The position numbers and the translations under genes were made by a program. Below, one piece after another: positions 8,004 to 15,922 of a stretch of DNA of 30,130 bases. How positions within the stretch are numbered: the stretch's first letter is position 1; each line of letters opens with the position of its first letter. Under the pieces are notes generated by a model that was not told the origin of the DNA, made no database searches, and saw only the letters and a list, made by a program, of their open reading frames with translations. Source of the DNA: Bacteroidaceae bacterium (lineage in GTDB: Bacteria; Bacteroidota; Bacteroidia; Bacteroidales; Bacteroidaceae); assembly GCA_016292545.1 (NCBI GenBank), contig JAEDIG010000012.1:1-30130 (forward strand), given 5' to 3'.

Positions 8004-10244
8004 TTACATGCAGTGGTTGATGGTTCTGGAGAGCACATCGAGCTGCTGCTCACGTGTGAGCTTCACAAAGTTCACAGCATATCCACTCACGCGGATGGTG
8101 AGCTGGGGATATTTTTCGGGGTGCTCCATGGCATCCATCAGCAGTTCGCGGTCAAACACGTTTACGTTAAGGTGCTGTCCGCCCTGAGGAGTGAAGTAGC
8201 CATCCATAAGGCTCACCAGGTTGTTGGCCTGCATCTCGCGTTCCTTGCCCAGGGCAGAGGGAGCGATGGCAAAGGTGTAGGAGATGCCGTCGCGAGCGTG
8301 CTGGAAGGGCAGTTTGGCCACCGAAGAAAGGGCAGCCACAGCACCCTTGATGTCTCTGGCGTTCATTGGGTTTGCACCAGGAGCAAAAGGTACACCCTTG
8401 GCTCTGCCGTCGGGAGTGGCACCCGTGTTGCGGCCATATACCACATTGCTGGTGATGGTGAGCAGGCTTTGTGTGGGAATGGCATCGCGATAGGTGCGGT
8501 GCTGGCGCAGGTATTCCATGAATTTCTCTGTCAGTTCCACGGCAATGGCATCCGTCTCATCGTTGTTGTTTCCGAAGGGAACGAATGTTCCTTCTTCAAT
8601 CTTGTAGTCAACGGCCAGTCCTGTTTCGTCGCGTATGATGCGGATTTTGCAGTTCTTCATGGCAGCTATGGAGTCGGTTACTATGGAGATACCGGCAATG
8701 CCAGTGGCGCGTGTGCGTTCTACATCTCCGTCGTGGAGTGCCATTTCGAATGCTTCGTAGTCATACTTGTCGTGCATGTAGTGGATAATCTTCAGTGCAT
8801 TCACGTAGGTCTTGGCCAGCCAGCGCATCATCTGTTCAAAGCGGGGCATGAATTCCTCATAGGTGAGATAGTCGCCGGTGATGGGAGAGAAGCTGGGAGC
8901 CACCTGCTGTCCGCTCATTTCGTCGCGTCCGCCGTTGATGGCATAGAGCATACACTTGGCCAGATTGGCGCGGGCACCGAAGAACTGCATCTGCTTGCCT
9001 ATCTTCATGGGGCTCACACAGCAGGCTATTCCGTAGTCGTCGCCCAGTTCGGCACGCATCAGGTCATCGTTTTCATACTGCACGGCACTGGTGTCGATGC
9101 TCACCTTGGCGCAATAGCGCTTCCAGTTTTCGGGCAGGCGGGTGCTCCACAGCACTGTCAGATTGGGTTCGGGCGAGGGACCCATGTTGTAGAGCGTGTG
9201 CAGGAAGCGGTAGTCGGTCTTGGTAACCATGTGGCGTCCGTCGATGCCCATACCGCCGATAGAAGCGGTTGCCCAGATGGGATCGCCGCTGAAGAGGTCG
9301 TTGTATTCGGGTGTGCGCAGGAATCTCACTATACGCAGTTTCATAATCATCTGGTCAATCATCTCCTGTGCTTCCTCCTCGGTGATGAGGCCCTTCTTCA
9401 GGTCGCGCTGGATGTATACGTCGAGGAAGGCGCACACGCGTCCGAGCGACATGGCTGCACCGTCCTGGTCCTTCACGGCACCCAGATAGCCGAAATAGGT
9501 CCACTGGATGGCTTCGCGGGCATTGGTGGCCGGACGTGTAACATCGAATCCATAGGCGGCACACATGCGTTCAAACTGCTTCAGTGCCTGGATTTGCTCG
9601 GTGATTTCCTCGCGGCAGCGTACGATTTCCTCGGTAAACTCCTGGATGTCGATGCGCTTGTGGTAGCGCTTTTTTTCTTCGATAAGGTTGGCAGTGCCAT
9701 AGAGCGCAATACGGCGGTAGTCACCGATGATGCGGCCACGTCCGTATGCGTCGGGCAAACCTGTGATGATGTGTGCATGGCGTGCAGCCTTAATGTCATC
9801 GTTGTAGGCGCTGAACACACCTTCGTTGTGCGTTTTGCGATATTTGGTGAAGATGGTTTTTGTGTCCTTGTCCAGTTCATATCCATAGGCCTTGAGTGCA
9901 CTTTCCACCATGCGGATGCCACCCTTGGGGAAGATGCCTCGCTTCAGGGGTGCATCGGTTTGAAGACCTACGATTACTTCGTTTTCCTTGTCAATATATC
10001 CGGCTCCGTATGTGTCGATGCTCTGAGGGAGTTTGGTTTCAGCATCATATACGCCCTTTTCGCGTTCAATTTTGAACATTTCCGACAGTTTGTTCCACAA
10101 TTTTGTGGTCCGCTCCGAGGGACCCACCAAGAATTGTTCGTCACCATCGTAAGGTTCATAGTTGGATTGGATGAAATCTCTAACGTCAATTTCGTGCTTC
10201 CAGTTGGAACCTTTGAAATCATTCTGCAAATTTTGTAGAATCAT
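8004..10244 (-). CDS. pflB: Formate C-acetyltransferase (pyruvate formate-lyase)
   Basis: 746 residues, close to the typical length. It converts pyruvate and CoA to acetyl-CoA and formate in anaerobic mixed-acid fermentation. The paired active-site cysteines are in YGIACCVSPM (C408, C409). The glycyl-radical loop near the C-terminus is RVSGYAVNF with the radical glycine at about G721. The N-terminal half contains TYGAGYIDKENEVIVGLQTDAPLKR-type PFL sequence, in good agreement with E. coli PflB. No truncation or frameshift is seen. The ATG at 10244 follows an A/T-rich leader usual for this phylum, with a -7 element about 50 bases upstream. The activase gene follows directly. Confidence 0.98.
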   Translation of the reverse strand: MILQNLQNDFKGSNWKHEIDVRDFIQSNYEPYDGDEQFLVGPSERTTKLWNKLSEMFKIEREKGVYDAETKLPQSIDTYGAGYIDKENEVIVGLQTDAPLKRGIFPKGGIRMVESALKAYGYELDKDTKTIFTKYRKTHNEGVFSAYNDDIKAARHAHIITGLPDAYGRGRIIGDYRRIALYGTANLIEEKKRYHKRIDIQEFTEEIVRCREEITEQIQALKQFERMCAAYGFDVTRPATNAREAIQWTYFGYLGAVKDQDGAAMSLGRVCAFLDVYIQRDLKKGLITEEEAQEMIDQMIMKLRIVRFLRTPEYNDLFSGDPIWATASIGGMGIDGRHMVTKTDYRFLHTLYNMGPSPEPNLTVLWSTRLPENWKRYCAKVSIDTSAVQYENDDLMRAELGDDYGIACCVSPMKIGKQMQFFGARANLAKCMLYAINGGRDEMSGQQVAPSFSPITGDYLTYEEFMPRFEQMMRWLAKTYVNALKIIHYMHDKYDYEAFEMALHDGDVERTRATGIAGISIVTDSIAAMKNCKIRIIRDETGLAVDYKIEEGTFVPFGNNNDETDAIAVELTEKFMEYLRQHRTYRDAIPTQSLLTITSNVVYGRNTGATPDGRAKGVPFAPGANPMNARDIKGAVAALSSVAKLPFQHARDGISYTFAIAPSALGKEREMQANNLVSLMDGYFTPQGGQHLNVNVFDRELLMDAMEHPEKYPQLTIRVSGYAVNFVKLTREQQLDVLSRTINHCM

Positions 10245-10296
10245 AAATTATTTAATTAAAAATCAATAGTTTAAAGATAACTCTCTCAATTCTTTG

Positions 10297-10304
10297 CAAA
10301 GGTA
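10297..10304 (-). promoter_or_regulatory. -7 promoter element of pflB
   Basis: On the minus strand TACCTTTG (10304-10297) matches TAnnTTTG, 52 bases upstream of the pflB start codon. No clear TTG is present at the -33 position, so the promoter may need an activator or have a weak -33 element. Confidence 0.45.
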
Positions 10305-10436
10305 TGATTTTTTTTTCATATATCCGCCATTTTTCTTTCCCTTTTATGTATGTATAACCAAAATGGCTGTTATGTTAAGGATTTTTTACAAACAATCCAA
10401 AAGTGGTAAATGTTCAGCGATGTACACTTTTCAGTT

Positions 10437-10470
10437 CCCTCAGTTCCCCCGTTTAAGAGGGAACTGAGGG
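10437..10470 (-). terminator. Hairpin between the 330-residue gene and pflB
   Basis: Bases 10437-10448 pair perfectly with 10459-10470 (12 bp, 10-base loop), beginning 8 bases past the stop codon of the leftward upstream gene. No T tract follows on either strand, so it may need Rho or serve as an mRNA 3' stabiliser. It separates this gene from pflB and its promoter. Confidence 0.5.
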
Positions 10471-10477
10471 GGAAATC

Positions 10478-11470
10478 CTATAGTTTCATATAGTCCTCCA
10501 GCAACCAGCCGCATTTGTTCACGGTTACGCGGTAGTAGCGGCCTAGGAAAAGCCTGTAATCGGTGGTGTAGAGCGGATTGAATGCGTTGTATTGCAGGTG
10601 TTCCACAAAGTTTTTCAACACCTTGAAGGCTTTTTCTGTTTTTTCATCGGGATTTTCCGGCTCAAGCAGTTTCAGGGTGTACTCTTTTTCGGTGCTACTG
10701 CTTTCAGGTTTCTGGTAGAGCAGCACCGAGAACACTTTTTCGGTGGAGTATCTGCATGGATTATATGCCTCATAGAAGGTAAGGTATTTCCCGAATACTT
10801 CGCCTCCACCTTTTATTCCGCTGTCCCATTCCCCGTCGAGGCTACAGCTGCCCTGAAAGGAGAAGAAATCCGCAGGCCGTTGGATGGTAGGGGTGCTGCC
10901 CACCAAGCGGTTTTCGTCGCGCGTTTGTACCACGGCACAGGGCGAAACCACATATCCCATATAGTGCATAGGATTGCGCAACAACATATAGTCACCCTTC
11001 CTCCAGTCTTTCGGCTTCTTCTCCACCTTTTCCATTATTTCGGGCCGCATGGTTCCCTGTGGGTCTTGCACACCCTGTAGTGTGATTCCGGATGGACCCA
11101 ACACCCACACCCCGCGCATTGTCTGTGCTTCCTTCACAGGGCAGTTTTTGAGAGGAGAGTTGAGCATCACATAGGGGCCAAAGATGCCATGAACGATGGA
11201 GTCGTGGCCGGCATACGGAGAGGAGGAGGAGCGTTTGTCCTTGTTTGCACGGAAGGCTTCCACCATCTCGTCAATCGACACGGTGTCGCGGAAATGATAG
11301 CTTATAAAGCTGTTTCTTCCACTCGATATTACTTTCTCATACCGGTTCCATTGCTTTTCGAAATGCGCTTTGGGCAAGCGATTCTCGTTTATGCCATCCT
11401 GGGCAAACACATTCATGCAGGAAAGGGCAAAAACGAAAGCCCATCCTAATTGTTTTCTGTAGTCTTTCAT
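10478..11470 (-). CDS. Secreted protein of unknown function
   Basis: 330 residues; I do not recognise the family. The N-terminus is a signal peptide: basic start, hydrophobic run WAFVFALSCMNVFA, with likely cleavage before QDG near residue 24. So it is periplasmic or exported. The body is soluble, rich in aromatic and charged residues, with several scattered cysteines (for example SPCAVV, GSCSLDGEW, YNPCRYS) that could form disulfides. No membrane segment, sorting domain or enzyme motif is evident. It has its own promoter (below) and a hairpin after the stop, so it seems to be a single-gene unit. It sits at the left edge of the AT-rich island but its own base composition looks intermediate. 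Confidence 0.75.
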   Translation of the reverse strand: MKDYRKQLGWAFVFALSCMNVFAQDGINENRLPKAHFEKQWNRYEKVISSGRNSFISYHFRDTVSIDEMVEAFRANKDKRSSSSPYAGHDSIVHGIFGPYVMLNSPLKNCPVKEAQTMRGVWVLGPSGITLQGVQDPQGTMRPEIMEKVEKKPKDWRKGDYMLLRNPMHYMGYVVSPCAVVQTRDENRLVGSTPTIQRPADFFSFQGSCSLDGEWDSGIKGGGEVFGKYLTFYEAYNPCRYSTEKVFSVLLYQKPESSSTEKEYTLKLLEPENPDEKTEKAFKVLKNFVEHLQYNAFNPLYTTDYRLFLGRYYRVTVNKCGWLLEDYMKL

Positions 11471-11528
11471 AAGCTATGCAAATTTAATAATTTCGGTTTT
11501 TCTTTGTTTATTTTATGGATTTTGTTGC

Positions 11529-11558
11529 AAATGTATATTTTTTTTTATGAATGGCCAA
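11529..11558 (-). promoter_or_regulatory. Promoter of the 330-residue secreted protein gene
   Basis: On the minus strand TTG (11558-11556) is followed after 19 bases by TACATTTG (11536-11529), a good match to the Bacteroidota consensus. The start codon is about 60 bases downstream. A second -7-like TAAATTTG lies closer, at 11486-11479. Confidence 0.6.
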
Positions 11559-11582
11559 GGAAAAGGAAACGAATATGCAGAT

Positions 11583-11602
11583 TTTTATACTCGAGTATAA
11601 AA
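11583..11602. promoter_or_regulatory. Perfect 20-bp palindrome
   Basis: TTTTATACTCGAGTATAAAA reads the same on both strands with no spacer. It lies about 25 bases upstream of the -33 element of the secreted protein gene and 67 bases past the GLPGLI gene stop. A dimeric regulator's binding site is the simplest reading. No T tract follows on the minus strand, which argues against a terminator. A second perfect palindrome (14 bp) lies at 11642-11655. Confidence 0.5.
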
Positions 11603-11668
11603 TTAACTGGTTTGTTGTTAAACATTAATTTTTCTATCTCGTCAATTGCAATTGAACTCTTTTTGATG

Positions 11669-12529
11669 TTATTTAGATAATTCCAACGGTTTGTATGGGA
11701 TAGGATTATCCTCTACTTCTGTGGCATCATGTGGTCTGCCGTCTTTTCCTACAATCATCAGACGGCCTTTCCCCCCTCCCATAGCTGCCAGTAAAAACGC
11801 ATGAGGTGCTTTATAAATACGGATAATCGTCTTGTCTGCTTCCTCAGATGTGCATTGTTTTTCGTTAGCATAATTATACACTGATATAGGAGTTTTCGCA
11901 CGCTCAAAACCTGTTGCAGTCCAAATGAACTGTCCCTCACGGTCCTGTATCTGAAGAATAAGTCCTGGAAGTCCACCAAATTTATATGGACCGTATGGCA
12001 ATGGCAGTTCTGTTGTAAACCAAGCCGAGTAATGACGTCCACCAAAATCACATTCTGCCAACTGACATTCGTAGCCAATAACATTTTGTGTGGTGTCTGG
12101 TGAAAATGTCCATTTAATCTTAGGAAGATCTTCTGAGTATTTCAACACTCCATTACCCATCGGAAGACGATATTTAATACTTGCTGATTTCTCTTTGGTC
12201 GAGAGTAGAATCTCATAAGGCCACGGTGAACCGTTGGGATTACGGTACGAGTCTGCACCTCGGCGCATATCCGCTGTCATTAGTGAATCAAAATGGCAGA
12301 TTACATCGCTGAAATCCTTGACAGAATGATGACCTATTAATAGCGTGCGCACATCATCAAATCGGTTATATGCATTAGGATGGCAGGAATAGTTTAGCGT
12401 GTATGTCACTTTATAACGCGCTGTATCAACGACTATTGCCCGATCCTGGCTCATCGAGAAGATACCAATCTGAGCTTTAGCCATAAAGGGAATCATTAAC
12501 ATTAGAATGAAGGGAATTAACTGTTTCAT
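11669..12529 (-). CDS. GLPGLI family protein
   Basis: 286 residues. The namesake motif is exact in GGLPGLILQIQDREGQF near residues 185-200, preceded by the usual AWFTTELPLPYGPYKF segment. The N-terminus MKQLIPFILMLMIPFMAKAQ is a signal peptide with cleavage near residue 19, so the protein is exported to the periplasm or outer membrane. The biochemical function of GLPGLI proteins is not established; they are found in Bacteroidota, commonly beside outer-membrane barrel proteins with a carboxypeptidase-like N-terminal domain. That arrangement is seen here: the barrel gene lies 12 bases upstream in the same direction, so the two are almost certainly co-transcribed and probably cooperate at the envelope. 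Its codon use is AT-rich like the rest of the island. Confidence 0.93.
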   Translation of the reverse strand: MKQLIPFILMLMIPFMAKAQIGIFSMSQDRAIVVDTARYKVTYTLNYSCHPNAYNRFDDVRTLLIGHHSVKDFSDVICHFDSLMTADMRRGADSYRNPNGSPWPYEILLSTKEKSASIKYRLPMGNGVLKYSEDLPKIKWTFSPDTTQNVIGYECQLAECDFGGRHYSAWFTTELPLPYGPYKFGGLPGLILQIQDREGQFIWTATGFERAKTPISVYNYANEKQCTSEEADKTIIRIYKAPHAFLLAAMGGGKGRLMIVGKDGRPHDATEVEDNPIPYKPLELSK

Positions 12530-12541
12530 AATCTTTTATTG

Positions 12542-15178
12542 TTAGAATATTCTGAATCGTATTTTCAGCAAAACGCTGCGTGGTCGGATATTATATACAG
12601 CGTTTGATTCCGTAAGAGCCGAGAGGCTGGAATATCTGTACGACTTGTGGTTAAGTAGATTGTCGCACGACAGTGTGAAGCTGAAATGCTTAATAGAATA
12701 TTTCGCCTCGGTGTTGAGAAGAAGGAATGAACGGTCTCCATCATTGAAATTGTTATAGTAATGATAGAGAGATGTTGCCAGTGTCACACCTACAGGAATT
12801 GTAAAATCAAGTGAAGCCTTGTTTGTAACGGTACGCAACCACGGAAACCTTTCGTAGCCTTTCTGTTGCGTGGCTGATTGCGAGTAAGTACCCTGATACA
12901 TAACGCCAAGCCATTTGAACGGCGTGAGACTTATGTCGGCATTTACACTGATGCTATTACCTTTGTAGCGAACTATTTCATCCTGAATGAGCAACGGGCT
13001 GTCATAATAGGAATATGTGGCGGATGCTCCGATTTTAAGTCTTCTCCAGTCGAATCCCTGACTCGCGTGGATATTGGCTGAAAACATTTCGCCGGATTCT
13101 GATGTGCGACGGCTGATTGTACGTTGCACCAATCCGTCATAATATGAACCATAAAGAATGTCGGGAGACTGTCGGTTATAAGATGCCTCAACCCCGGCAA
13201 AACTCATCGAGAGAATGTTTTTGAAATCATAACCTAAAGAATAATGTTGATTGGTTCCCTCATAAAGCCCGGCTACATCAAAAGCCGAAAGTTGACGGTA
13301 TGATGTAAGAATATAGCCGGAATACAGTGTCTCGACAGAGGGAGTTATATAAGAAAGTACAGCATTTGCTTTCATATTATGACTGCTGTTGAACTTATAT
13401 GTTATATTCAATGACGGCTCCACCCGAAACCGGTTTTTGTTGGTAATACTACCGTCGTTCCCATTATTCAGACGAAAAAACTTATATTTCATCGGCAAAT
13501 ATAAGGAAGAATGAATCTTGCGTGTGCTGAAAACCAGTTCAGTGCCGATACCGGCATCAAGAAAATCAAGTGAGATGTCATTACACATTTCATGCAGTCG
13601 GCTATCGAGAGAATTGTGATGATAGTTAACAATGGCCGAAGGATGAAGCATGAAGTTTCCAACTTTGAAAGCAGAAAATAATCCTGCTCTGTTCTCGGTG
13701 GATATGTTATGGTAATCAACTTGTTGATACAGCATTTCACCGCTTATCATATCCGGGAAAAGATTCGGGAACACAGAAAGGTTGTGAGGTCTCTTTTCAA
13801 GGTTTACAAGTGATAAAATCTCAAAACCACGATCTGAGGAATTACAGTGAGTCATGTGGAATTTATTCAACAGACGGTAAGTGTCTGTCTGACCTGATTG
13901 CGTAATGTCATCACTCCCGGCAAGAATCTGGCTATTTGCATCGGTCGTGCTCCAGTCGAATTTCAGTTGTTCCTTCAAGTAATTTTCATCTCCGTTGTTC
14001 AGGTACGTAAGGTCACCGTATGCTTTTTGCAGACGAGCGATGCCGGTCATCAATTCATCTATAAAGCTCTGTCCACCGTCTGGCAAATAATTAGTGGTTG
14101 CAGAATAACTTTGCCGAGAATCGCGGTCGTTCAAATATGCGGCGTTTATTCCGAACTCCCCTGTTTTGCCGATTCGGTAAACATTATTGAACGTGGCATT
14201 GTGTGAACGGTTGAAATAATAGAAACGCTTGTCAATGCCGGGAGCCGAAGGCATAGAAATTGACGATATATTACTTGTGCGCGAATAATCATTGTCAAAA
14301 GAATAAAGCTCCTGCGACAAGTCTTCACCCGTATTGTTTCCCTTATAAGTGGCAAGGAATTGGCTATTACGGCGGAAGTATGTGGCAATGGCGGCATTAT
14401 TCCACAATCCTTCATCGCCATATCCGCCCCCGAGCGTGACAATGAGGTTAAACACACCTTTAACACCCTCTTTGAGACGCAGGTTGATAGAAGCCTGTTC
14501 TTCGGGACGAAGCCCTTTTAACGCCTTAATGTCCTGATGGTTCTCCAATACCTGCACGGTTGCAATGTTATTAGGATCTATATTGTTGGTGGCTATGCCA
14601 TAATGCCCTTTCATCAGGTCCAAACCTTCAATATAGAAATTCTTTATCGGTTTACCCAGATAAGAAACCTGACCAGCATCAGAAACGGTTATACCAGGCA
14701 TCTTTTTCAAAACATCTGCAATCGATTGGTCTGTCTGCGAGTGAAAAGATGAAACGTTATAGTTGATTGTGTCTCCTTGAGAATATATTTTCTTAGACTT
14801 GACGACAACCTCTTTCAGTTCAACGGTTCTTTCGTCAACAATAATGTCATAGTTGCCTGAAAGATTCGGTACTACAATCTCCGTCGGAGCGATTTCCAGA
14901 CTTGTTACTTTCAGTATAAGGCTGTCGCAATCAGTGTTCAACGAAAGCTGAAATTTACCGTTTTCATCAGTAAAATCCGATGCTAATATTGTTTTAGGAG
15001 AGCATTTAGAAGACACAAAAACATTTGCACAATCAACATTTGTCCCATCCGATAGACAAACACGGCCAAACAAGTTACATTGTGCAATACAGCGCAATGA
15101 ACCAACCATAAAAATAATGAAAGATATCATTATCTTATATTGATATGTACAGAATGTTGACTGACCTTGAATCATCAT
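12542..15178 (-). CDS. TonB-dependent-receptor-like outer-membrane beta-barrel protein with carboxypeptidase-like N-terminal domain
   Basis: 878 residues. After a signal peptide (hydrophobic run MISFIIFMVGSLRCIAQ, residues 17-33) comes a carboxypeptidase-like regulatory domain, about residues 35-115 (LFGRVCLSDGTNVDCANV). A plug-like domain follows at about 125-215, including QSIADVLKKMPGI, YIEGLDLMKGHYG and VQVLENHQDIKALKG. The rest is a long alternating-hydrophobicity barrel ending in the aromatic RFRIF, as expected for outer-membrane insertion. No separate SusD-like partner is present, so this is not a standard SusCD glycan uptake pair; the partner here is the GLPGLI protein. The annotated start is the first ATG (15178); M17 (15130) would give a more compact signal peptide and is a real alternative. 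The substrate or exported cargo is unknown. Confidence 0.88.
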   Translation of the reverse strand: MMIQGQSTFCTYQYKIMISFIIFMVGSLRCIAQCNLFGRVCLSDGTNVDCANVFVSSKCSPKTILASDFTDENGKFQLSLNTDCDSLILKVTSLEIAPTEIVVPNLSGNYDIIVDERTVELKEVVVKSKKIYSQGDTINYNVSSFHSQTDQSIADVLKKMPGITVSDAGQVSYLGKPIKNFYIEGLDLMKGHYGIATNNIDPNNIATVQVLENHQDIKALKGLRPEEQASINLRLKEGVKGVFNLIVTLGGGYGDEGLWNNAAIATYFRRNSQFLATYKGNNTGEDLSQELYSFDNDYSRTSNISSISMPSAPGIDKRFYYFNRSHNATFNNVYRIGKTGEFGINAAYLNDRDSRQSYSATTNYLPDGGQSFIDELMTGIARLQKAYGDLTYLNNGDENYLKEQLKFDWSTTDANSQILAGSDDITQSGQTDTYRLLNKFHMTHCNSSDRGFEILSLVNLEKRPHNLSVFPNLFPDMISGEMLYQQVDYHNISTENRAGLFSAFKVGNFMLHPSAIVNYHHNSLDSRLHEMCNDISLDFLDAGIGTELVFSTRKIHSSLYLPMKYKFFRLNNGNDGSITNKNRFRVEPSLNITYKFNSSHNMKANAVLSYITPSVETLYSGYILTSYRQLSAFDVAGLYEGTNQHYSLGYDFKNILSMSFAGVEASYNRQSPDILYGSYYDGLVQRTISRRTSESGEMFSANIHASQGFDWRRLKIGASATYSYYDSPLLIQDEIVRYKGNSISVNADISLTPFKWLGVMYQGTYSQSATQQKGYERFPWLRTVTNKASLDFTIPVGVTLATSLYHYYNNFNDGDRSFLLLNTEAKYSIKHFSFTLSCDNLLNHKSYRYSSLSALTESNAVYNIRPRSVLLKIRFRIF

Positions 15179-15214
15179 TACTCATTGTTATTACTTTAAT
15201 TGATTAAACTGATG

Positions 15215-15245
15215 CAAAATTACTGTAAAAAAAGTTTTCATCCAA
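15215..15245 (-). promoter_or_regulatory. Promoter of the barrel/GLPGLI operon
   Basis: On the minus strand TTG (15245-15243) is followed after 20 bases by TAATTTTG (15222-15215), matching TTG-(19-21)-TAnnTTTG. The start codon lies 37 bases past the -7 element. The palindrome at 15250-15272 begins 5 bases upstream of the -33. Confidence 0.7.
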
Positions 15246-15249
15246 GGGT

Positions 15250-15345
15250 AAAAGTTTGACTGTCAAACTTTTTATTTAACTGACAATCAGATATTTGCAA
15301 ATTCTGAGGTGGATAATTTCTGTGCACAGAAGTCAAAAGTTTGAC
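15250..15345 (-). promoter_or_regulatory. Candidate operator array upstream of the barrel/GLPGLI promoter
   Basis: Bases 15250-15272 form a palindrome of two 11-bp arms, AAAAGTTTGAC and its reverse complement, around a single base. The same 11-mer recurs at 15335-15345, there as part of the inverted repeat GTCAAA-AG-TTTGAC (15332-15345). Immediately beside it, 15318-15331 is a perfect 14-bp palindrome, TTCTGTGCACAGAA. The proximal site abuts the -33 element, the usual position for an activator. The obvious candidate protein is the HTH regulator encoded just upstream, but binding is inferred. Confidence 0.6.
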
Positions 15346-15861
15346 GGTTGGATACAATAGGTCTAAAAATGCTAATTAATTACAGTGCCCAAGAATTATA
15401 TATTATTGTTCTCAAATCCGCTAAAAGAATAAAATTATGGACTATACTTTTCTCATGAGAACAAAATATCAGACTTACTCTATCGTTAAACGAAAATAGC
15501 ATGAACAGCGAAAAATCTCATGATTTTTCAGATTCCGTTTAAGCGGATAAAGGGTCAGGATGCCCGTCATGGAAAGGAAAATAGTACGTAACAAATACAG
15601 AACTATATCGTATCACTTATACTGGTTTTATTGCGAGGTTTGAGAACTGATGATTCTTAGTCCTTTATTGATGGTTTCAACTATATAATGGTTAAAGATA
15701 CTATGATCTTTATTTTTAAGCGACAATAAAAGTTTAACGTGGTAATTTTGTATTATATTGAATGATAATGTATTACTACTAACAAATAGTCTATTTTTTG
15801 TACATTTATCATCAAAATCTGATACTTTGAATTGTATATAGGGACAAACTATAAAAAACAA
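15346..15861. other. Gene-free AT-rich stretch
   Basis: I see no gene here. A short leftward open frame (15628-15897) starts with TTG, overlaps the terminator behind the regulator gene, and has no recognisable domain. The rest is AT-rich DNA without an obvious promoter match or repeat. Confidence 0.55.
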
Positions 15862-15886
15862 TCCATTTACCAGTTTGGTAGATGGA
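15846..15886 (-). terminator. Rho-independent terminator of the TPR/HTH regulator gene
   Basis: On the minus strand an 11-bp stem (15886-15876 with 15872-15862, one G-U pair) with a 3-base loop is followed directly by TTGTTTTTTATAG. It begins 36 bases past the regulator stop codon. Its clean geometry indicates that the regulator and the barrel/GLPGLI genes are separate transcripts. Confidence 0.8.
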
Positions 15887-15922
15887 CTGTTTCGCAACGG
15901 GGAAAGTAATCATATAGTCTGA

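Noticed and set aside
7776..10238. 820-residue rightward open frame opposite pflA and pflB
   Set aside because: It is the complement of two certain genes; its His/Val/Gly-rich sequence reflects their codon use and shows no domain.
12542..15178. SusC/SusD glycan-uptake locus
   Set aside because: No SusD-like lipoprotein or linked glycosidase follows the barrel gene; the partner is a GLPGLI protein.
15628..15897. 89-residue leftward open frame between the regulator and barrel genes
   Set aside because: It starts with TTG, overlaps a clear rho-independent terminator, has no recognisable domain, and lies in AT-rich DNA where an open frame of this size is expected by chance.
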